Below are positions 1 to 8,569 of a stretch of DNA of 64,000 nt, piece by piece. Numbering within the stretch: the stretch's first letter is position 1; every line of letters begins with the position of its first letter. This DNA comes from Streptomyces koelreuteriae. Its GTDB lineage: Bacteria; Actinomycetota; Actinomycetes; Streptomycetales; Streptomycetaceae. The translations under genes and the position numbers were made by a program. Under the pieces are notes generated by a model. That model had not been told where the DNA came from, ran no database searches, and worked only from the letters and a program-made list of their open reading frames with translations. The stretch covers positions 7,688,001-7,752,000 of the forward strand of contig NZ_CP075896.1 of NCBI RefSeq assembly GCF_018604545.1, read 5' to 3'.

Positions 1-345
1 CCTGCCGACCGGACGGAGCGGGTCGAGTGAGACGAGCGCGTCCTGGAGCACGAACCCGATGCCCCGGCCGCGCACCCGGCGCCACCGCCGCTCGCCCCAT
101 CCGCGTACGTCCTCGCCCTGCCAGGTCAGCCCGTCCGCCGCCACCCGCGCACCGGCACCGGTCAGGCCGACCAGCGTGCGGGCCGTGACGCTCTTGCCGG
201 AGCCGGACTCGCCGACCAGGGCGACGGTCTCGCCGCGCCGCACGGTGAGGGAGACACCGCGCACGACCTCGCGGTCGCCGAAGCCGACGGTCAGATTCCG
301 CGCGGATATCAACGCGTCATGGGTGTCAGGGGCGTTGGAAGTCAT
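1..345 (-). CDS. Oligopeptide/nickel-type ABC transporter ATP-binding protein (5' part only)
   Basis: Only the first 115 codons lie in the window; the gene runs off the left edge. The translation has a Walker A motif GESGSGKS at residues 45-52 and a Q-loop around Q101 (VLQD), as in DppD/OppD-type ATPases that energise family-5 peptide or nickel importers. The ATG overlaps the stop of the upstream permease gene (TAATG), so it is the last visible gene of the operon starting at the monooxygenase. Whether a DppF-like half is fused or separate cannot be seen. Substrate is unknown; the leader peptide upstream of the operon suggests a sulfur-containing compound (inference). Confidence 0.9.
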   Translation of the reverse strand, partial: MTSNAPDTHDALISARNLTVGFGDREVVRGVSLTVRRGETVALVGESGSGKSVTARTLVGLTGAGARVAADGLTWQGEDVRGWGERRWRRVRGRGIGFVLQDALVSLDPLRPVGR

Positions 346-1193
346 TAGCTGCTCCTCACGTCGAGCCACGCCTGCAGACGGCGGCCGAGAACGGTCGTGG
401 ACAAGGTGGTCAGGACGATGAACAGGCCCGGGAAGAACGACGTCCACCAGGCGTACTGGAGGAAGGTCCGGCCGTCCGCGAGCATCGCGCCCCACTCCGC
501 CGCCGGCGGCTGCGCGCCGAGGCCCAGGAACGACAGCGACGACGCCCACACCACGGACTGGCCGATGCCGAGAGTCGCGAGGGCGGCCAGCGGCCGCAGC
601 ACATTGGGCAGGACGGTCCGCCGCACGACGCGCGCGGGGGAGTGCCCGAGGCCACGCGCCGCCTCGACGTAGCCGGAGCGTACGACGGTGGTCGCCTGGG
701 AGCGGATGAGCCGCGCGTACCCCGCGGCCTCGCCGATCCCGACCGCGATCGCCGCCGTCACCGCACCCGTGCCGAACACGGCGATGAAGAGCAGCGCGAG
801 CAGCAGCCCCGGGAAGGCGAAGAGGACTTCGAGGACCCGGCCGACGGCGAAGTCCACCCGGCGCCCGCCGAGCGCCGCGCCCAGACCCAGCGCGATGCCG
901 AGGCTCAGGGAGATCGCGGTGGCGCCCAGGCCGATGAGGAGGGACTGCCCGGCGCCGTACACGACGCGCGTGTACACGTCGCGGCCGTTCTGGTCCGTGC
1001 CGAACCAGTGCTCGGCGGAGGGGGACCGGAAGAACTCCGCGGGCTTGATGCCGTCCGGGGCGTACGAGGTGAGCAGGCCGGGGACGAGCGCGGCGACGAC
1101 CACCAGGGTCAGGAAGAGGCCGGCGGCGAACAGACCGGGCCGCAGCCGCGTACGGGTACGGGCCGGGGCCAGAGATGTGGTCAGGGCGGTCAC
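345..1193 (-). CDS. ABC transporter permease, DppC/OppC family
   Basis: This 282-residue integral membrane protein has the DppC layout: an N-terminal membrane helix, a periplasmic-type segment with the motif HWFGTDQNGRDVYTR, then five hydrophobic helices containing the EAA-type loop (EAARGLGHSPARVVRRTVLPN), which docks onto the ATPase. The start is GTG, two bases after the stop of the DppB-like gene. It pairs with that protein to form the membrane channel of the importer. Length is normal for the family. The exact solute cannot be read from the permease. Confidence 0.92.
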   Translation of the reverse strand: MTALTTSLAPARTRTRLRPGLFAAGLFLTLVVVAALVPGLLTSYAPDGIKPAEFFRSPSAEHWFGTDQNGRDVYTRVVYGAGQSLLIGLGATAISLSLGIALGLGAALGGRRVDFAVGRVLEVLFAFPGLLLALLFIAVFGTGAVTAAIAVGIGEAAGYARLIRSQATTVVRSGYVEAARGLGHSPARVVRRTVLPNVLRPLAALATLGIGQSVVWASSLSFLGLGAQPPAAEWGAMLADGRTFLQYAWWTSFFPGLFIVLTTLSTTVLGRRLQAWLDVRSS

Positions 1194-1195
1194 GG

Positions 1196-2149
1196 TCAGA
1201 TCTCCCGGGGGGTGCGGACGCGCGGGTCGACCACCGCGTACAGCAGGTCGACGGCGAGGTTGACGAGGACGTACACCGTGGCGATGAGCAGCACGATCCC
1301 GGTGACGAGCGGCAGGTCACGGGCGATCACCGCGTTCAGCAGCGCCCGGCCGACACCCTGGCGCGCGAACACGGCCTCCACGACGACCTCGCTGGAGAAC
1401 AGCGCGCCGACCGCCCAGCCGGACAGGGTGAGCGGCGGCAGCAGCGCATGGCGCAGCGCACGCCGGGCGCGCACGGCCCCCGCGCTCATGCCGCGCAGCC
1501 GCGCCGACGTGACGAACGGCTGGTCGAGGGCGGTGAGGAGCGCGACGCGCGTCACCTGCCCGAGATATCCGGCGAGCGGCACGGCCAGGGTCAGCGCGGG
1601 CAGGATCAGGCCGACGAACCCGGTGCCGCCCGCGACGGGGAACCAGCCCAGGCGGAACGCGAACACGTACAGCAGCACCACCCCGAGCCAGAAGTGCGGA
1701 AGGCCAGCGGCGACCGTCTCCAGCCCGGAGCCGAGGGCCCGCCCGACGGTCCCCTTGCCGGTCGACAGGAGGACCACCGCGGCGCCGATCGCCCAGGCGA
1801 ACAGCAGGGCCAGCGCGGTGAGTTGGAGCGTCGAGGGCAGTTGCTCGGTGATGACCGTGCCCACCGACTCCTTCAAGGAGGTGGACACGCCCAGGTCTCC
1901 GGTGAGCAGCCGCCCGAGGTGCTGCGCGTACTGGACGTACAGCGGCTGGTCGAGGCCGTACGCGTGACGCGTCGCGGCGATCGTCTCCGGCGTCGGATTG
2001 GCTCCGGAACCGCCGCCGAGCAGCACGAGCACCGGGTCGCCCGGCACCAGATGCAGCGCGAGGAACGTGACCGTGGCCGCCGCCCACAGGACGAGCGCGG
2101 CGCCCGCCACGCGGACCAGGATCCGGCGGTACAAGGGAGGTGTCGTCAT
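1196..2149 (-). CDS. ABC transporter permease, DppB/OppB family
   Basis: This 317-residue permease begins MTTPPLYRRILVRV and has the family hallmark of a first helix followed by a HLVPGDPV segment, then several helices and an EAA loop near RLRGMSAGAVRARRALRHAL. A longer open frame extends upstream, but the ATG at 2149 overlaps the stop of the binding-protein gene by ATGA and gives the normal DppB length, so I use it. It is the first of two permease subunits of the importer and is translationally coupled to the solute-binding protein. Confidence 0.92.
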   Translation of the reverse strand: MTTPPLYRRILVRVAGAALVLWAAATVTFLALHLVPGDPVLVLLGGGSGANPTPETIAATRHAYGLDQPLYVQYAQHLGRLLTGDLGVSTSLKESVGTVITEQLPSTLQLTALALLFAWAIGAAVVLLSTGKGTVGRALGSGLETVAAGLPHFWLGVVLLYVFAFRLGWFPVAGGTGFVGLILPALTLAVPLAGYLGQVTRVALLTALDQPFVTSARLRGMSAGAVRARRALRHALLPPLTLSGWAVGALFSSEVVVEAVFARQGVGRALLNAVIARDLPLVTGIVLLIATVYVLVNLAVDLLYAVVDPRVRTPREI

Positions 2150-3777
2150 CGGGAGCTCACCCAGGCGTCGTAGAGGTAGGGCAGGGACAGGGCCGGTTCG
2201 AGGGCGGCGCCGCGCACCGAGCCGTGATGCGCGGCGAGGCGGGTCGTCTGCGGGTACAGGGTCAGCTGGTAGGCGCCCGCGGAGATCAGCCGCTGTGCCT
2301 CGCCGTAGAGCCTCTGCTGCTCGTCCGGGTCCGTGGTCGCCTGAGCGGCGCGGAACAGCTTGTCGAGGGCGGGGTCCTTCGCGTACGTCGCGTTGGAGTG
2401 GATCCCGTTCCTCGCGGCGTACTCGCTGCCGAAGACGGTGTGCAGCACGTCGGGTGTGTTGGTGTTCCAGTAGCCGTCGCGCAGGTCGTACTTCCCCGCC
2501 TGGTAACGGGTGTTGACGCTCGCGGCGTCCAGGCGCAGCAGCTTGAGCTGGAAGCCGACGTCCTTGGCGGTGGCCTGGACCTGCTCCATCAGGGCCAGCT
2601 GGTTCGGGGTGATGTCCGACTTGAGGAGGACCTCGGCGGTGAGGCGTACGCCGTTCTTGACGCGGTAGCCGTCGCCGTCGCGCTCGCGCCAACCCGCCCG
2701 GTCCAACAGGGAGTCGGCCTTCTGCGGGTCGTAGGGCCAGGCGTTCTCGTGCGCGTCCGAGTAGTGCGGCGTCACATAGCTGAGCGGGCCGCCCGCCCGC
2801 CGGTACTGGCCGAAGAACACGCTCTTGAGGCCGTCGGCGACATCCGCCGAGTACAGGAACGCCTTGCGGACGCGTAGGTCGTCGAAGGGCGCGCGGGAGG
2901 TGTTCAGGGCGAGATTCGTCGGATTGCCCGGGCGGTCGCGCACGACGACCTTCAGCCGGTCGTCGTGCTCGGCGGTCCGCTGGTCCTCCGGCGGCAGCGC
3001 GTCGATCACATCGACCTGACCCGACTGCACGGCCGCGAACCGTGTCGCGGGTTCCGGAATGAACCGCCAGATCACCTTGTCCGCGTAGGCCGGTCCACGA
3101 TGCTTCGCGTACGGCGGCGGCGAGTTGTAGCGCGGATTGCGGACCAGGACGACGTCCGACTGCCGGTTCCACTTCCGCACGATGAACGGGCCGGTGCCGA
3201 CGGGCGCCGCGCAGTTCGCCTCCTTGCTCCGGGCGAGGGCCTTCGGCGACTGGATGCCGAGGAACGCCTGCGCGAGCATGTTCAGGAACGGCGAGTACGG
3301 GCGGTCCAGATGGACGCGTGCCGTGAACGCGTCGAGCACGTCGGTCCGCTGGTAGGGAGCGAGATAGCCGCCCGCCGTACCGGACTGGGTGTCGGGGTCG
3401 ACCATGTGGTCGAAGTTGGCTTTGACGGCCGCCGCGTCGAAACGGGTGCCGTCGGTGAACCGGACGTCACGGCGCAGGTGGAAGGTGTAGGTCCGGCCGT
3501 CCTTCGCGATGTCCCAGGACGTGGCCAGCCACGGCCGGGCCCTGCCCTTGGCGTCGAGTGCGACGAGCGAGTCCAGGACCTGCTGGGCGACGTACGCCTG
3601 CGGCATGTCGCCGGCCACATGCGGGTCCAGGCAGGTGGGTTCGCGGTCCGTGGCATAGGTGAGGGTGCCGCCCTGGGCGGGCCGCGCCGTGACGGACGTG
3701 GTGGCTTCGCCGGTGCCGCAGGCGGTGGCCAGGAGCAGAAGCGGGAGGGCGAGGAGGAGACGGGAGGGCGGTTTCAC
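2146..3777 (-). CDS. Family 5 extracellular solute-binding lipoprotein
   Basis: The 543-residue product starts with a short positive region, a hydrophobic stretch and a lipobox LATAC, so it should be a lipoprotein anchored on the outer face of the membrane. The body matches SBP_bac_5 (DppA/OppA/NikA-type): LTYATDREPTCLDPH near the N terminus, YTFHLRRDVRFTDGTRFDA, and a TGPFIVRKWNRQSDVVLVRN segment. It captures the substrate for the two downstream permeases. It lies 47 bases after the monooxygenase stop. Such proteins bind peptides, opines, nickel or glutathione, so the ligand is open. Confidence 0.93.
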   Translation of the reverse strand: MKPPSRLLLALPLLLLATACGTGEATTSVTARPAQGGTLTYATDREPTCLDPHVAGDMPQAYVAQQVLDSLVALDAKGRARPWLATSWDIAKDGRTYTFHLRRDVRFTDGTRFDAAAVKANFDHMVDPDTQSGTAGGYLAPYQRTDVLDAFTARVHLDRPYSPFLNMLAQAFLGIQSPKALARSKEANCAAPVGTGPFIVRKWNRQSDVVLVRNPRYNSPPPYAKHRGPAYADKVIWRFIPEPATRFAAVQSGQVDVIDALPPEDQRTAEHDDRLKVVVRDRPGNPTNLALNTSRAPFDDLRVRKAFLYSADVADGLKSVFFGQYRRAGGPLSYVTPHYSDAHENAWPYDPQKADSLLDRAGWRERDGDGYRVKNGVRLTAEVLLKSDITPNQLALMEQVQATAKDVGFQLKLLRLDAASVNTRYQAGKYDLRDGYWNTNTPDVLHTVFGSEYAARNGIHSNATYAKDPALDKLFRAAQATTDPDEQQRLYGEAQRLISAGAYQLTLYPQTTRLAAHHGSVRGAALEPALSLPYLYDAWVSSR

Positions 3778-3824
3778 GAGGGGACTCCGGGGGTCAGAAG
3801 GAGCTCATGGGGGACTCCGAGGGT

Positions 3825-5021
3825 TCAGAAGAAGCCGTTGAGCGGGGGAGGGGTGCCGTTGAGCAGCCAGTCGCCCGACACCCGCGCCTTGTGCGCGATC
3901 GGGTTGTGGGAGGCGACGGTGCGGGCGTTGCGCCAGTGCCGGTCCAGATGGTGCTCGCGCAGCGTGGCCGACGCGCCGCCGACGTCGTAGAGGCGCTCAC
4001 CCGCGCTCAGCGCGGCGCGGGCGGCGGTCACCTGAGCCTGTGCCACCGTGGCGGCCGCCGCGTGCAGGGCGTCCGGAGCGCCGGTGACGCCGTCGTCGGC
4101 GGGGACCGCGAGCGCCGCGTCGATCACGGCGGCGGCGTGCAGCACCACGGCCTCGGCCGCCAGCGCCCCGGCCGCGATGTCGCCGACGGCGAGCTGCACC
4201 AGCGGATCGTCAACCGCCGCTTCGACTCCCGCGTGTTGCACGGCGCGGGCCTTCTCCCGGCCGTACGTCACCGCGTCCGCCAGGGCCGCCTTGGCGATCC
4301 CGGTGTGCACCGCGGCCAGGAACAGCTGGTAGTACGGGCCCAGATGGGTCCGGCGCTGCCGTCCGGTCGCGTCGACCGCGACCTCGTCGTCGTACGCGAC
4401 CACGCGCCGCAGGTGCGTCGTACCGGAGGCGGTGGTGCGCTGGCCGAGCGCGTCCCAGTCGTCGACCAGCTCGACGCCCTCGCGCGAGCGCGGCAGCACG
4501 ACCCGTACACGGCGGTCCTCGTCGTCGAGCGCGATCACGACGACGTGGTCGGCGAAGAGCGCCCCGGTCGAGTAGAACTTCGTGCCGTCCACTCGGAACG
4601 CCCCGCCGTCCCGGGTGATACGGGTCCGTATCTCGCCGGGGTGCGCGGTGCCGCGCTCCGACGCGGCGTTGCCGAACAGCTCACCGGCGACGACCACCGG
4701 ATACCAGCGGGCACGCTCGTCCGCGGTGCCCTGGCTGATGAGCAGTTCCACGAAACCGAAGTGCGGGCGCAACGCCTGCGCCACATTCGAGTCGGCCTCG
4801 GCCAGATCGATGACGAGCCGGAAGAGGTCGACGACCGTACCGCCCGCACCACCGTGCTCCCGAGGCACGCGCAACGCGCCGAGTCCGCTGTCGCGCACCA
4901 AGTCGACGCTTTTGTAGGGGAGTTCGCGGGCTGCCTCCAGTGACGCGGCGTCGGCGCGGATGCGGTCGAGAAGCTCGGGCGGCGCCGCGGAGAGGGCGTG
5001 CGGAGGGACGCGAGAGGGCAT
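3825..5021 (-). CDS. Flavin-dependent monooxygenase of the acyl-CoA dehydrogenase fold (DszC/SfnB-like)
   Basis: The 398-residue protein has an acyl-CoA dehydrogenase fold: helical N-terminal domain (SGLGALRVPREHGGAGG), central beta domain (VDGTKFYSTGALFADHVVV) and a C-terminal helical domain ending HNPIAHKARVSGDWLLNG. These features fit the DszC/SfnB group, which uses reduced flavin and oxygen to oxidise organosulfur compounds. I place the start at the ATG at 5021, eight bases after a CGGAGG ribosome-binding site; the frame stays open further upstream but that part is low complexity. It heads an operon with a peptide-type ABC importer, which suggests uptake followed by oxidation of an organosulfur source (inference). 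Confidence 0.8.
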   Translation of the reverse strand: MPSRVPPHALSAAPPELLDRIRADAASLEAARELPYKSVDLVRDSGLGALRVPREHGGAGGTVVDLFRLVIDLAEADSNVAQALRPHFGFVELLISQGTADERARWYPVVVAGELFGNAASERGTAHPGEIRTRITRDGGAFRVDGTKFYSTGALFADHVVVIALDDEDRRVRVVLPRSREGVELVDDWDALGQRTTASGTTHLRRVVAYDDEVAVDATGRQRRTHLGPYYQLFLAAVHTGIAKAALADAVTYGREKARAVQHAGVEAAVDDPLVQLAVGDIAAGALAAEAVVLHAAAVIDAALAVPADDGVTGAPDALHAAAATVAQAQVTAARAALSAGERLYDVGGASATLREHHLDRHWRNARTVASHNPIAHKARVSGDWLLNGTPPPLNGFF

Positions 5022-5153
5022 GGAGAGGCCTCCGAGAGCGGGGCGGGGCGGCGCGCGTGTCGGCGGACGCGCGGCGGCGGGGCGGAAGACGGCACGGCGT
5101 ACAGCCGCGGCGAAAAGGGAGGGAGAGAACGCGCGGAGGCGTGCGCGGCCGGG

Positions 5154-5175
5154 CCCCGACGAAGCGTCGTCGGGG
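5154..5175 (-). terminator. GC-rich hairpin in the operon leader (attenuator candidate)
   Basis: Perfect 9-bp arms CCCCGACGA and TCGTCGGGG surround a 4-base loop. The hairpin lies 33 bases after the leader-peptide stop and about 130 bases before the monooxygenase start. It lacks a clear U tract. Its position between leader peptide and first structural gene is that expected of an attenuator. Confidence 0.5.
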
Positions 5176-5208
5176 GCGTTCCGGAGTATCAGGAAGGTGA
5201 CGCGCGAC

Positions 5209-5295
5209 CTACGCGGCGGCGCTGCGACAGACGGCACTCGAGACACGCGACAGATCGACATGACGTCGCTGTGTGAGCATCTGCCGGTCAAACAT
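5209..5295 (-). CDS. Short sulfur/cysteine-type leader peptide
   Basis: A 28-codon reading frame contains RRHVDLSRVSSAVC followed by RSAAA and stop. This RRH(V/I)DL.RV.SA.C signature is the one seen in actinobacterial leader peptides found ahead of sulfur assimilation and sulfur-source ABC transporter genes; a cysteine codon near the end allows translation to sense cysteine supply. There is no good Shine-Dalgarno site before either possible ATG (5295 or 5280), so it may be translated from a leaderless mRNA. It precedes the hairpin and the monooxygenase-ABC operon, indicating sulfur-responsive control. The motif is seen directly; the regulatory role is inferred from the family. Confidence 0.8.
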   Translation of the reverse strand: MFDRQMLTQRRHVDLSRVSSAVCRSAAA

Positions 5296-5351
5296 GATCG
5301 ACATTGAACCAGACGGCTGTTCTCGCGGTCGAGACGGCTTTGACGAAGCGG

Positions 5352-7091
5352 CTATCGGGATTCCCTTCCACGGGACACGGCACGGGTGTGCCTGTTGGTG
5401 CCGATCAGCGCTGGTTCGGGCCGGTGGATGCCGCGTGGCCGGTAGCCGAGGGCGTCGGAGACACCGGCCAGGTCGGCGAGGTACCAGATGATGGCGAGCC
5501 ACATCTCGGTGCCCTGCAAGCCGGGTCGGTTCTGCCGCTCGCCCGTGGTGGTGGGGTGCGGGGCGCGGAAGGCGAACCCTTCACCGTCCACCCAGTGCTT
5601 CAGCGCGTCGGCGAGCAGTTGCCGTGCCAGGGTGACGATTTCGTCGGCGCGGTAGCCGGTGGTGCGGGTCAGCCACAGGGGATGGGCGATGTCCAGGATG
5701 TTGCAGGCGGTCTGCCTGTCCCGGCGGGTGTAGCGCGCGTCGCGGGCGTGCCGGAGCACGGAGTCGACGGTCTGCTCGGGGTAGGGCACGGGCAGACCGT
5801 ACTGGGCGAACGTGCCGCGGCTCGCGCGGTAGAAGCCGTTGACGACCGGCATCAGGCCGTCCGCGGCACTGGGCGTGCCCCACAGGCCGGTGTGCGGGTC
5901 GGCGTGGGTGAGCAGCCATCCGAACAGGGCGTCGAGCGCGCCGGGCTGTTCGCGGACTTCCCTACGGCGGTTCCACATGAGGGCGGTGCCCAGGGTGTCG
6001 GCCCAGTCGCCGCAGTACCAGGGGTTCTCCTCCCAGGGCAGGGCCTCCAGATGCTCGACGACGTCACCGGCGGTCAGCGCGGCGACGCTGTGCAGGGGAT
6101 GCGCGAACTCGCTGCCCAGCAGGTCGAGGGCGTAGCCGACGCACAGGAAGTGGTAGCCGGTCTCCTCGCTGAAGGGGAGCGCGCCTACGGGGCGTTGGCG
6201 TCCGTCCTCGTCGAGTGCGCCGACGATGCCGCTGTGGGGGTCCTGCCAGGACCGCAGTCGTGCGATCTGCTCGTCCGCGGACAGGGGGAGCGGGGCGCGT
6301 CCGAGAAGCAGGTCGGCGATCTCCACGGCATCGCACTGGGCGCGCACGGTGGGCGGACCGCCGGGAGCGTCGACGAAGAGCCCGCCGCCGTCGGGGCCGG
6401 GCACGAAGCAACGGGCGATGACATCGTCGGCCTGGGCGCGGGCGGTGTCCGCGAACGCGGTGAGCCGGCCGGCCAGGTCCGTCGGTGTCCCCTGGCGTCC
6501 TGCGGGAGGTGCTCCGCGCCAGCGCAGGACACGGGCGGGGTTGCCGGCGACGACGGCCCTGGCCGGGACGTCCTTGGTCACCACACTGCCCGCTCCGATC
6601 ACGGCACCGTCGGCGACGGTGATCCCGTCGAGCACCACGACGTGGGAGCCGATCCATACGTCGTCGCCGATCCGGATGCCCTCGGAGGACATCGGCTGCC
6701 GGAACACCTCGGTGTCGGGGTCCTCGTAGCCGTGGTTGAAGGCGAGCAGGGAGGTGTGGGCGCCGATGCGGACACCGTCGCCGAGTTCGACGGTGCCGCG
6801 GACCACGGCGTAGGGGTTGACGGTGCAGTCACGTCCGGTGCGCAGCGTGCCGGTCAGGTAGGCGCCGGCCGCGATGTAGCTGCGGGGTCCGAGCCGGAGC
6901 CCCTCGTTCTGGACCGCGGCCAGCGGGGAGATGTAGCAGTCCTCGCCGATGCCGTACTCGTCGCCCGCCTCGCACAGCGTCCGCTGGAAGCGGTGCTGCC
7001 GGGCGCGGTCGTCGGCGGTGGCCTGTTTCCAGTAGTGCCAGGGCGAGTAGTCGAACAGGGCGGGTGCGGCGGGGTCGTTCGAGTCCGTCAT
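5352..7091 (-). CDS. Two-domain protein: hexapeptide-repeat acyltransferase with C-terminal alpha-helical domain
   Basis: The 579-residue protein has two parts. Residues about 45-205 are a left-handed beta-helix O-acyltransferase: repeated hexapeptide turns (LRLGPRSYIAAGAY, VRIGAHTSLLAFNHG, VWIGSHVVVLDGITV, AVIGAGSVVTKDVPARAVVA) as in maltose/galactoside acetyltransferases, with a likely catalytic His in LLAFNHG. Residues about 230-579 form a helical domain rich in Trp, Tyr and His (SEETGYHFLCVGYALDLLG, ENPWYCGDWADTLG, ACNILDIAHPLW) that looks like an alpha/alpha toroid; I do not recognise its family. Acceptor and donor are unknown. It ends 57 bases before the leader peptide of the next operon. 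Confidence 0.75.
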   Translation of the reverse strand: MTDSNDPAAPALFDYSPWHYWKQATADDRARQHRFQRTLCEAGDEYGIGEDCYISPLAAVQNEGLRLGPRSYIAAGAYLTGTLRTGRDCTVNPYAVVRGTVELGDGVRIGAHTSLLAFNHGYEDPDTEVFRQPMSSEGIRIGDDVWIGSHVVVLDGITVADGAVIGAGSVVTKDVPARAVVAGNPARVLRWRGAPPAGRQGTPTDLAGRLTAFADTARAQADDVIARCFVPGPDGGGLFVDAPGGPPTVRAQCDAVEIADLLLGRAPLPLSADEQIARLRSWQDPHSGIVGALDEDGRQRPVGALPFSEETGYHFLCVGYALDLLGSEFAHPLHSVAALTAGDVVEHLEALPWEENPWYCGDWADTLGTALMWNRRREVREQPGALDALFGWLLTHADPHTGLWGTPSAADGLMPVVNGFYRASRGTFAQYGLPVPYPEQTVDSVLRHARDARYTRRDRQTACNILDIAHPLWLTRTTGYRADEIVTLARQLLADALKHWVDGEGFAFRAPHPTTTGERQNRPGLQGTEMWLAIIWYLADLAGVSDALGYRPRGIHRPEPALIGTNRHTRAVSRGRESR

Positions 7092-7189
7092 GGGGTTCGT
7101 GTCCCTTCGGGTCCTGCAAGGTCATGTTCTCCGACCCGCCGATGACGAAAACCCCGCTGTGCGCAGAGGGCGCCCGGCGGCGGTTCGGG

Positions 7190-8371
7190 TCAGACCCTCT
7201 CCCGCGTCCACACCCGACGCCCCCGGCTCCCGGCGGCGTCGACACGGACCGTGCGCGCGTCACGGCCGACATGGGCGTTCATCGCCGACCGCAGCCGGTG
7301 CCGGAAGGTGAACCCCGGGGCCGGTCCCGCCTTCGCGGACCGCTCCCGTACGTCGGCCTTCTTGCACAGCACGTCCCACACCCGGTCCGGGCACTCCCCG
7401 CGCCGCCAGAGGAAGTCGCAGTACGGGATGTGCGCGATCTCCAGGTTCAGCCAGCCGTCCTTCTTCAGTACGCCCTCCCACTCGGACGGGCGGAGCTTCA
7501 GATAGCCGCGCGGCCGGTCGGACTTGTTCACGCTGGTGATGCCGAGCACGCGGACGAAGCCCGGGGTGCGCTCCAGCACGACCACCGGACGCTCCTTGTA
7601 GGTGTTGTCGTCGTGGGTGAGCTCGGCCGTCCACACATCGCCGACGGCCGGTGGCCAGGACGTCACTCCGGGCGGCGCGGGCCGGGCCGGCGGCCCGGCC
7701 CTCAGCCAGCGCACCAGACGGACGGCCGCGGCCACCGCGCAGCCGGCGGACAGCGCCACCAGCGACCACCACAGGACCGCGAGCAGCAGCGTCCCGGCGG
7801 TGGCGTCGTCCGGGTCGGGCGCGAGGGTGCCGCCGGTGTGGTGGATCCAGTACCCGGTGACGACGGCCAGGAGCGCCCTCCACATGGCCGTCCGCAGCAG
7901 GACCAGCGGGAAGTAGCCGTGGTCCACGGCCCGCAGCAGACCCAGTACCGCTGCGGTCGTCGCGTAGACCACGGTCACTCCGGCCACGACCTGCTTGTCG
8001 ACCTGGGTCTCCAGCGGTGCCATGACACCCGCCACCACGCAGCAGAGGCCGACCGCGCGTGCCGCGATCAGGATCCTGCTCCCTTTGAGCCGCGCGGGCG
8101 CCACCATCCGCACCATCGGCCGGGCCACCAGTACGCACAGCACTAGCAACGCGACACATATCCAGGTGTTCCTGTCGCTGGTGAAGCCGACGCGGAGCAC
8201 CGGAAACATCAGCACCCACATCACCCAGGAGCCGACCCCCACCGCCAGCGGCGCCCCGCCCGCGTACTCGGACGTCTGCCGCTTCGACCTCAGCCGTGGC
8301 TGCTGCGTCCCTCCCATCAGCGGCGTACTCAGACACACCAGCAGTACGGCCCCCACCAGAATCCCCTGCAC
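7190..8371 (-). CDS. Membrane protein with MazF/PemK-like C-terminal domain
   Basis: The 393-residue product starts at GTG 8371 behind GGGGGGA. Residues 1-230 hold about six hydrophobic helices (for example TWICVALLVLCVLVARPMV and LLLAVLWWSLVALSAGCAV). Residues about 240-345 are soluble, with GDVWTAELTHDD, KERPVVVLERTPGFVRVLGITS and a following WLNLEIAHIPYCDFLW segment; the GDVW / RPVVVL / ITS order resembles the MazF/PemK RNase fold. No antitoxin gene is adjacent, so it may not be a toxin. It is transcribed divergently from the pseudokinase operon across a 198-bp gap. The fold assignment is by eye only. Confidence 0.55.
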   Translation of the reverse strand: MQGILVGAVLLVCLSTPLMGGTQQPRLRSKRQTSEYAGGAPLAVGVGSWVMWVLMFPVLRVGFTSDRNTWICVALLVLCVLVARPMVRMVAPARLKGSRILIAARAVGLCCVVAGVMAPLETQVDKQVVAGVTVVYATTAAVLGLLRAVDHGYFPLVLLRTAMWRALLAVVTGYWIHHTGGTLAPDPDDATAGTLLLAVLWWSLVALSAGCAVAAAVRLVRWLRAGPPARPAPPGVTSWPPAVGDVWTAELTHDDNTYKERPVVVLERTPGFVRVLGITSVNKSDRPRGYLKLRPSEWEGVLKKDGWLNLEIAHIPYCDFLWRRGECPDRVWDVLCKKADVRERSAKAGPAPGFTFRHRLRSAMNAHVGRDARTVRVDAAGSRGRRVWTRERV

Positions 8372-8569
8372 GGTCCCCCCGCTCTCATCGCTCGGAGCAG
8401 CATGGCCGTGCCACAGGCCTGCACGACGTCGTTTCGCCCTTCCGAACCCAGGCGCCGGGCGGTCTGGTAAATGCGCCCCGACAGACAGTGATGCGCGACT
8501 ACTCTTTGTCGCATTGAACGGGCCGTCTCATGGAGCCGGCCCGTTCACCAGGGGGGGCGGAGGACGTGC

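Noticed and set aside
1196..3172. Full-length 658-codon frame for the DppB-like gene
   Set aside because: The extra N-terminal half is antisense-like Arg/Gly-rich sequence in another frame of the binding-protein gene; the ATGA start at 2149 is clear.
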